From positions 1-37,102 of the forward strand of contig CALKMQ010000053.1 in assembly GCA_938092125.1 (NCBI GenBank): 37,102 nt of DNA. Direction: 5' to 3'. The position numbers were made by a program, and so were the translations under genes. This DNA is from an uncultured bacterium (GTDB taxonomy: Bacteria > Fidelibacterota > Marinisomatia > Marinisomatales > UBA1611). Within the stretch, counting starts at the first letter, position 1, and each line of letters starts with the position of its first letter. Positions 36,290 to 37,102 of the stretch are shown here, piece after piece. Under the pieces are notes generated by a model. That model worked only from the letters and a program-made list of their open reading frames with translations, was not told where the DNA came from and made no database searches.

Positions 36290-36430
36290 AAAAACTCCTT
36301 TAATTAAAATTATTTATTACCAATCAACTAACCCAATTACAGTATAGGATAAGGAAAAGAAAACAACAAATTTGCACAGGTCAATATAACAACGAGTCAT
36401 AGAGGAAAAACACTCACAAATATCTTTTAT
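36290..36430. other. Longest intergenic region of the minus-strand run
   Basis: This 141-base AT-rich gap lies between the truncated secreted-protein gene and the major pilin gene. It holds the sigma70-like promoter and the pilin ribosome binding site. The part nearest the upstream gene (36375-36430) should contain its terminator, but I see no convincing hairpin followed by a T-run. No small gene was found. Confidence 0.6.
36341..36369 (-). promoter_or_regulatory. Sigma70-like promoter for the pilus operon
   Basis: Read on the minus strand, TTGTTG (36364-36369) is separated by exactly 17 bases from TATACT (36341-36346). The -10 matches TATAAT at five of six positions; the -35 matches at three of six. 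Transcription would start near 36335, giving a 5' leader of about 45 bases with the AAGGAG site. No GG-N10-GC sigma54 element, common before pilin genes elsewhere, was seen. The call is by eye. Confidence 0.45.
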
Positions 36431-37102
36431 TTATTTAATAAGAACTGTTTTAAAATGCTTAGAATATGATTCGCTCGTAAAGTGAATTAAGTAAATACCA
36501 GAAGGCACTAACGAACCAGAGTCATCATAACCATGCCATTTCACTTGATAGGAGCCTTTATTTTTCATTTTATCATTTAATATTGTTCTAACTTTTCGCC
36601 CAAGCAAATCAATAACAATTAAATTAACTGAAGACTGCTTTGGTAAATTAAAATTTATCGAAGTTGAAGAATTAAAAGGGTTTGGATAGCTTGGAAATAA
36701 CTTGAACTCATCAATTGTAAACTCATTATTGATTGAATTTAGGTTTCCTGACATATTATATATGACACCATTAAAATCCATTTCTTCAACATTTAATAGC
36801 GTATCAGCTCCATCCCTATTTGAAAATAAATCTACAACAAAAGGTTTGTAATTATTCCAATCGGCACTCTCAAAAATTGCATATTCACCATAATCACCTG
36901 AAAAAACAGCCCTGTCAATTCCCTCTCTGCCATCAAAATAATCATTATATCCTTTACCAGTAAATTGATTGGAACCTGAATTTCCAAAAACAATATTATT
37001 AAAATCGTTGCCAATGATTTCGACATCATTTTCGCCAGATATACTAATATTTTGAAGATATCTTGACCTATTTGTATAGGGCAGGCCGGGGTCAAAAGCC
37101 AT
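36431..37102 (-). CDS. C-terminal part of a secreted protein with RTX-like repeats and a T9SS sorting domain (5' truncated)
   Basis: At least 223 codons are open to the window edge. The ATG at 37100 falls in what looks like the middle of a protein, so the gene continues outside. The visible N-terminal part has RTX/serralysin-style calcium-binding text (VEIIGNDFNNIVFGNSGSN, TGKGYNDYFDGREGIDRAVF) followed by a YGEYAIF strand and GADTLLNVEEMDFNG, the usual ending of such blocks. A T9SS tail then begins with YPNPFNSSTSI and ends in SSGIYLIHF-type text (PSGIYLIHF) and a basic tail. RTX repeats normally accompany type I secretion, so the T9SS ending is notable. The catalytic or binding part lies upstream of the window. 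Confidence 0.8.
   Translation of the reverse strand: MAFDPGLPYTNRSRYLQNISISGENDVEIIGNDFNNIVFGNSGSNQFTGKGYNDYFDGREGIDRAVFSGDYGEYAIFESADWNNYKPFVVDLFSNRDGADTLLNVEEMDFNGVIYNMSGNLNSINNEFTIDEFKLFPSYPNPFNSSTSINFNLPKQSSVNLIVIDLLGRKVRTILNDKMKNKGSYQVKWHGYDDSGSLVPSGIYLIHFTSESYSKHFKTVLIK

Noticed and set aside
36384..36412. Possible terminator hairpin after the RTX/T9SS gene
   Set aside because: The only pairing found (GAGT with ACTC) is four bases with a long loop and no T-run.
1..37102. CRISPR arrays, tRNA or rRNA genes, insertion sequences, phage genes
   Set aside because: None recognised on reading both strands; coding density leaves almost no room for them outside 36290-36430.

Overview
The window is AT-rich and very compact. 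It looks like a piece of a marine Gram-negative genome from the Bacteroidetes/FCB side of the tree. Candidatus Marinimicrobia (SAR406) is my best guess, made from protein style and not from a marker gene. The signs are C-terminal type IX secretion (T9SS) sorting domains (YPNP..., then a W/SSGxY core, then a short basic tail), gingipain-like C25 proteins, a complete type IV pilus (T4P) set, lipoprotein signals, frequent TTG/GTG starts and almost no intergenic DNA. No rRNA, tRNA, CRISPR array, insertion sequence or phage gene was seen.

Layout. Positions 1-2241 read on the + strand: the tail of an unknown membrane protein, a 37-residue membrane microprotein, and a secreted HExxH metallopeptidase with a T9SS tail. 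These meet, stop codon against stop codon, a minus-strand run from 36289 down to 2242 in which 26 genes follow one another with overlaps or gaps of at most 30 bases. In transcription order the run holds four blocks. (1) T4P machinery: major pilin, PilT, minor pilins PilV/PilW/PilX-like, PilMNOPQ, a large Ig-like lipoprotein, PilB, PilC, PilD (36289-21320). (2) A C25-family surface protein ending in dockerin repeats (21306-17701). (3) A poly-gamma-glutamate cassette, PgsB-PgsC-PgsW, followed by a secreted duplicated-domain protein, a probable outer-membrane beta-barrel and a propeller lipoprotein (17679-11992). (4) A secretome block: a repeat protein, an M14 carboxypeptidase and a second C25 protein, all with T9SS tails, then a small glutaredoxin and a coiled-coil lipoprotein (11966-2242). 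A sigma70-like promoter sits before the pilin gene, after the 3' end of a further secreted protein that is cut by the window edge.

How it may work together (inference). The run reads as a cell-surface programme: pili for attachment and twitching, an anionic poly-gamma-glutamate-type polymer with its own candidate outer-membrane export or anchoring module, and secreted surface proteins and peptidases. Most notable are the Gram-negative Pgs cassette coupled to a beta-barrel, the two paralogous C25 proteins that both lack the canonical catalytic histidine, and the very large pilin-like and Ig-like proteins built into the pilus operon.
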